Source of the DNA: Paenibacillus timonensis
GTDB taxonomy: Bacteria > Bacillota > Bacilli > Paenibacillales > Paenibacillaceae
Direction: 5' to 3'
Assembly (NCBI RefSeq): GCF_009725205.1
Contig: NZ_WNZY01000008.1
Coordinates: forward strand, 159,835 to 223,834
Length of the DNA stretch: 64,000 nt
Shown: positions 62,842 through 64,000 of the stretch, piece after piece
How positions within the stretch are numbered: position 1 is the first letter of the stretch
How the letters are laid out: the number at the start of each line of letters is the position of its first letter
Made by a program: the position numbers and the translations under genes
Notes under the pieces: generated by a model
What the model saw: only the letters and a program-made list of their open reading frames with translations
The model's database searches: none
Told to the model about the DNA's origin: nothing

Positions 62842-63572
62842 GCGCGAACACCTCCGTAATACAGGAAAGCTTCTTCGATCGTAACGCTACCGGTTTCCTG
62901 CTTAAGTGCTTCCGGCGTACCTACGGCAATCAGGCTGCCGTCACGCACCATGCCAAGACGATGGCACTTGTCGGCTTCGTCCATGACATGAGTCGTCACC
63001 AGAATCGTTGTGCCCTGACGGCTAAGGCTTTCAAATTCGTCCCAGATCGACTTGCGCAGGACAGGGTCGATACCGACAGTTGGTTCGTCAAGGATCAGCA
63101 CTTCAGGTTCGTGCATCAGTGCGATCGCCAGCGACAGCCGGCGCTTCATCCCACCGGAATATGCGCCGACCGGGCGTTTGAGGTGATCCGTCAGATTCAC
63201 CAGCGCCATGACTTCATCGATCCGCCGCTTCATTTTTGCACCACGCAGACCAAACAACGCTCCGAAAAACTCCAAGTTTTCCTTGGCCGTCAACTCGGCA
63301 TACATCGCATCGGATTGGGCCATGTAGCCAATGCGGTTCATCATGGTCAGCTTCGGCATCGGCGTGCCCAGCACCTCAACCTCGCCGCGAGTCGCTTCGT
63401 CGATTCCGGCGATCATTTTCACGAATGTCGTTTTGCCTGAGCCCGACGGCCCCAACAGCCCGAAGATTTCGCTGCGTCGGACTTCGAGGCTGATGCCATG
63501 CAGCACCTCCTTACCGTTGAAGGCTCGAGTTACCTCTCGGGTCCGGACACAAACTTCCATTTTATCGTTCAT
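62838..63572 (-). CDS. ABC exporter ATPase
   Basis: ATPase of 244 aa with Walker A GLLGPSGSGKTTFVK, Q-loop MAQSDAMYAELT, signature YSGGMKRRLSLA, Walker B VLILDEPTVGIDP and switch His in LVTTHVMDEADKC. The last segment DGSLIAVGTPEALKQ fits drug-exporter ATPases. ATG 63572 is used because GGAGGAG lies 8 bases before; an earlier GTG overlaps that site. First gene of the TetR-regulated operon. Confidence 0.92.
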   Translation of the reverse strand: MNDKMEVCVRTREVTRAFNGKEVLHGISLEVRRSEIFGLLGPSGSGKTTFVKMIAGIDEATRGEVEVLGTPMPKLTMMNRIGYMAQSDAMYAELTAKENLEFFGALFGLRGAKMKRRIDEVMALVNLTDHLKRPVGAYSGGMKRRLSLAIALMHEPEVLILDEPTVGIDPVLRKSIWDEFESLSRQGTTILVTTHVMDEADKCHRLGMVRDGSLIAVGTPEALKQETGSVTIEEAFLYYGGVRA

Positions 63573-63605
63573 TAGAGTCACTCCTCCATGGGGAGATAGT
63601 TAAAA

Positions 63606-63684
63606 GTGAGTACTTACTCACATATTGCTGATGAGATAAATATACTCCAGGGGCGGGCAGTGTGTCAAGTGAGTAATCACTCAT
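63606..63684 (-). promoter_or_regulatory. Promoter with two TetR operators
   Basis: Minus-strand TTGACA (63668-63663), an 18-base spacer and TATATT (63644-63639). One palindrome GTGAGTACTTACTCAC (63606-63621) lies between the -10 and the start codon. A second, GTGAGTAATCACTCAT (63669-63684), abuts the -35. Bracketing of the promoter by near-identical sites fits repression by the TetR protein of the operon. Confidence 0.8.
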
Positions 63685-63750
63685 TTTTTGGGTGTTGGGT
63701 CGATCTAACACTTTGCATGCCGCAGTTTCCCCCAGCCGACGGATGAATTG

Positions 63751-63873
63751 TTGCAAAACCTGCAACATTTCGGCGTTGCAGCGAGCCATGGGAGCGGAAT
63801 GTTGCAAAAAGTGCAACATTTGGGCTCGGTCTGCGCGATATCCCTAGAAAATGCAGCAGAAAATGCAACATTT
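63751..63873. repeat. Three-unit TTGCA...TGCAACATTT repeat
   Basis: TTGCAAAACCTGCAACATTT (63751-63770), TTGCAAAAAGTGCAACATTT (63802-63821) and a looser third ending TGCAACATTT at 63873. Unit ends are 51 and 52 bases apart. Each unit is itself a short palindrome (TTGCA/TGCAA). The rest of 63685-63949 contains only the promoter of the next gene. Confidence 0.7.
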
Positions 63874-63894
63874 CTATAAAGCCCCCTAATCACT

Positions 63895-63923
63895 TTGGAC
63901 ACTTTCAGACTAAACAATATACA
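63895..63923 (+). promoter_or_regulatory. Promoter of the truncated last gene
   Basis: TTGGAC (63895-63900), a 17-base spacer and TATACA (63918-63923; a TATACAAT run). Confidence 0.55.
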
Positions 63924-63949
63924 ATAAATATTAGCTGGAGGTAGTCCGT

Positions 63950-64000
63950 ATGAGAGTTCAGCATAGCAAGTTCGACGAGTTAAGAATACAGGTCGTCGAG
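63950..64000 (+). CDS. Start of an unidentified gene (partial, runs off the window)
   Basis: ATG 63950 has GGAGG 8 bases before it and a promoter 27 bases upstream. Only 17 codons are present (MRVQHSKFDELRIQVVE). No family can be told from this. Confidence 0.6.
   Translation, partial: MRVQHSKFDELRIQVVE

Overview
This 64 kb window is chromosomal DNA of a Gram-positive Bacillales bacterium, most likely Paenibacillus or a close relative. The basis is moderately high GC, strong AGGAGG-type Shine-Dalgarno sites with frequent GTG/TTG starts, a purEKBCSQLFMNHD order preceded by PurR boxes and a guanine riboswitch, a GlnK-GlnL (YcbA/YcbB) pair, a FapR box in front of fabH, and many YerB/YerC/DUF-type Firmicutes families. 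I found no rRNA, tRNA, prophage, CRISPR-cas or complete IS element.

Layout. 0-10 kb: small housekeeping units (chelatase-like CbiX and YerC, a basic-tailed protein, CorA, a Pit phosphate permease with its DUF47 partner, a YerB-like lipoprotein, DoxX, a ring-cleaving dioxygenase-family protein, an alpha/beta hydrolase, a DUF1129 protein). 10-14 kb: a five-gene operon of two ABC-2 transporters with a GntR/YtrA-type repressor in the middle. 14-16 kb: ilvA and a small protein. 16-31 kb: the complete de novo purine (IMP) pathway on the minus strand. Its gene string is interrupted by repeat insertions between purC and purS, purF and purM, and purH and purD; the last gap also holds a strong terminator. 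31-37 kb: the GlnK-GlnL two-component pair and a polar amino-acid (probably glutamine) ABC importer. 37-43 kb: UspA, DUF1294, a 45-residue protein, topoisomerase III, a macrolide-phosphotransferase-like gene with an attenuator-like leader, and divergent fabH. 43-57 kb: mostly single genes (DMT exporter, beta/gamma-crystallin-like protein, sulfurtransferase, membrane GDPD, HxlR with aldo/keto reductase, epimerase, HAD nucleotidase, serine hydrolase, MarR with MFS, tdk, dGTPase). 57-64 kb: a fused membrane/molybdopterin oxidoreductase with a two-component system, a Met-repeat lipoprotein, a TetR-controlled ABC-2 exporter, and the start of an unidentified gene.

The most unusual feature is a family of four intergenic arrays (about 14.1, 17.5, 26.5 and 37.0 kb). 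Each has four 25-nt units placed +,+,-,- about a 35-nt centre. Unit starts lie at offsets 0, 50, 110 and 160 in three arrays and 0, 52, 112 and 163 in the fourth. The unit sequence differs between arrays but is shared within each, which suggests an element under structural selection or concerted evolution. I do not recognise it. A second family is a 168-169 bp MITE-like element with 13-bp inverted ends and a covarying internal hairpin, present near 3.2 kb (with a partial tandem copy) and 21.2 kb.

All coordinates, starts and regulatory sites were read by eye. Family names rest on recognisable motifs and context, not on database searches.
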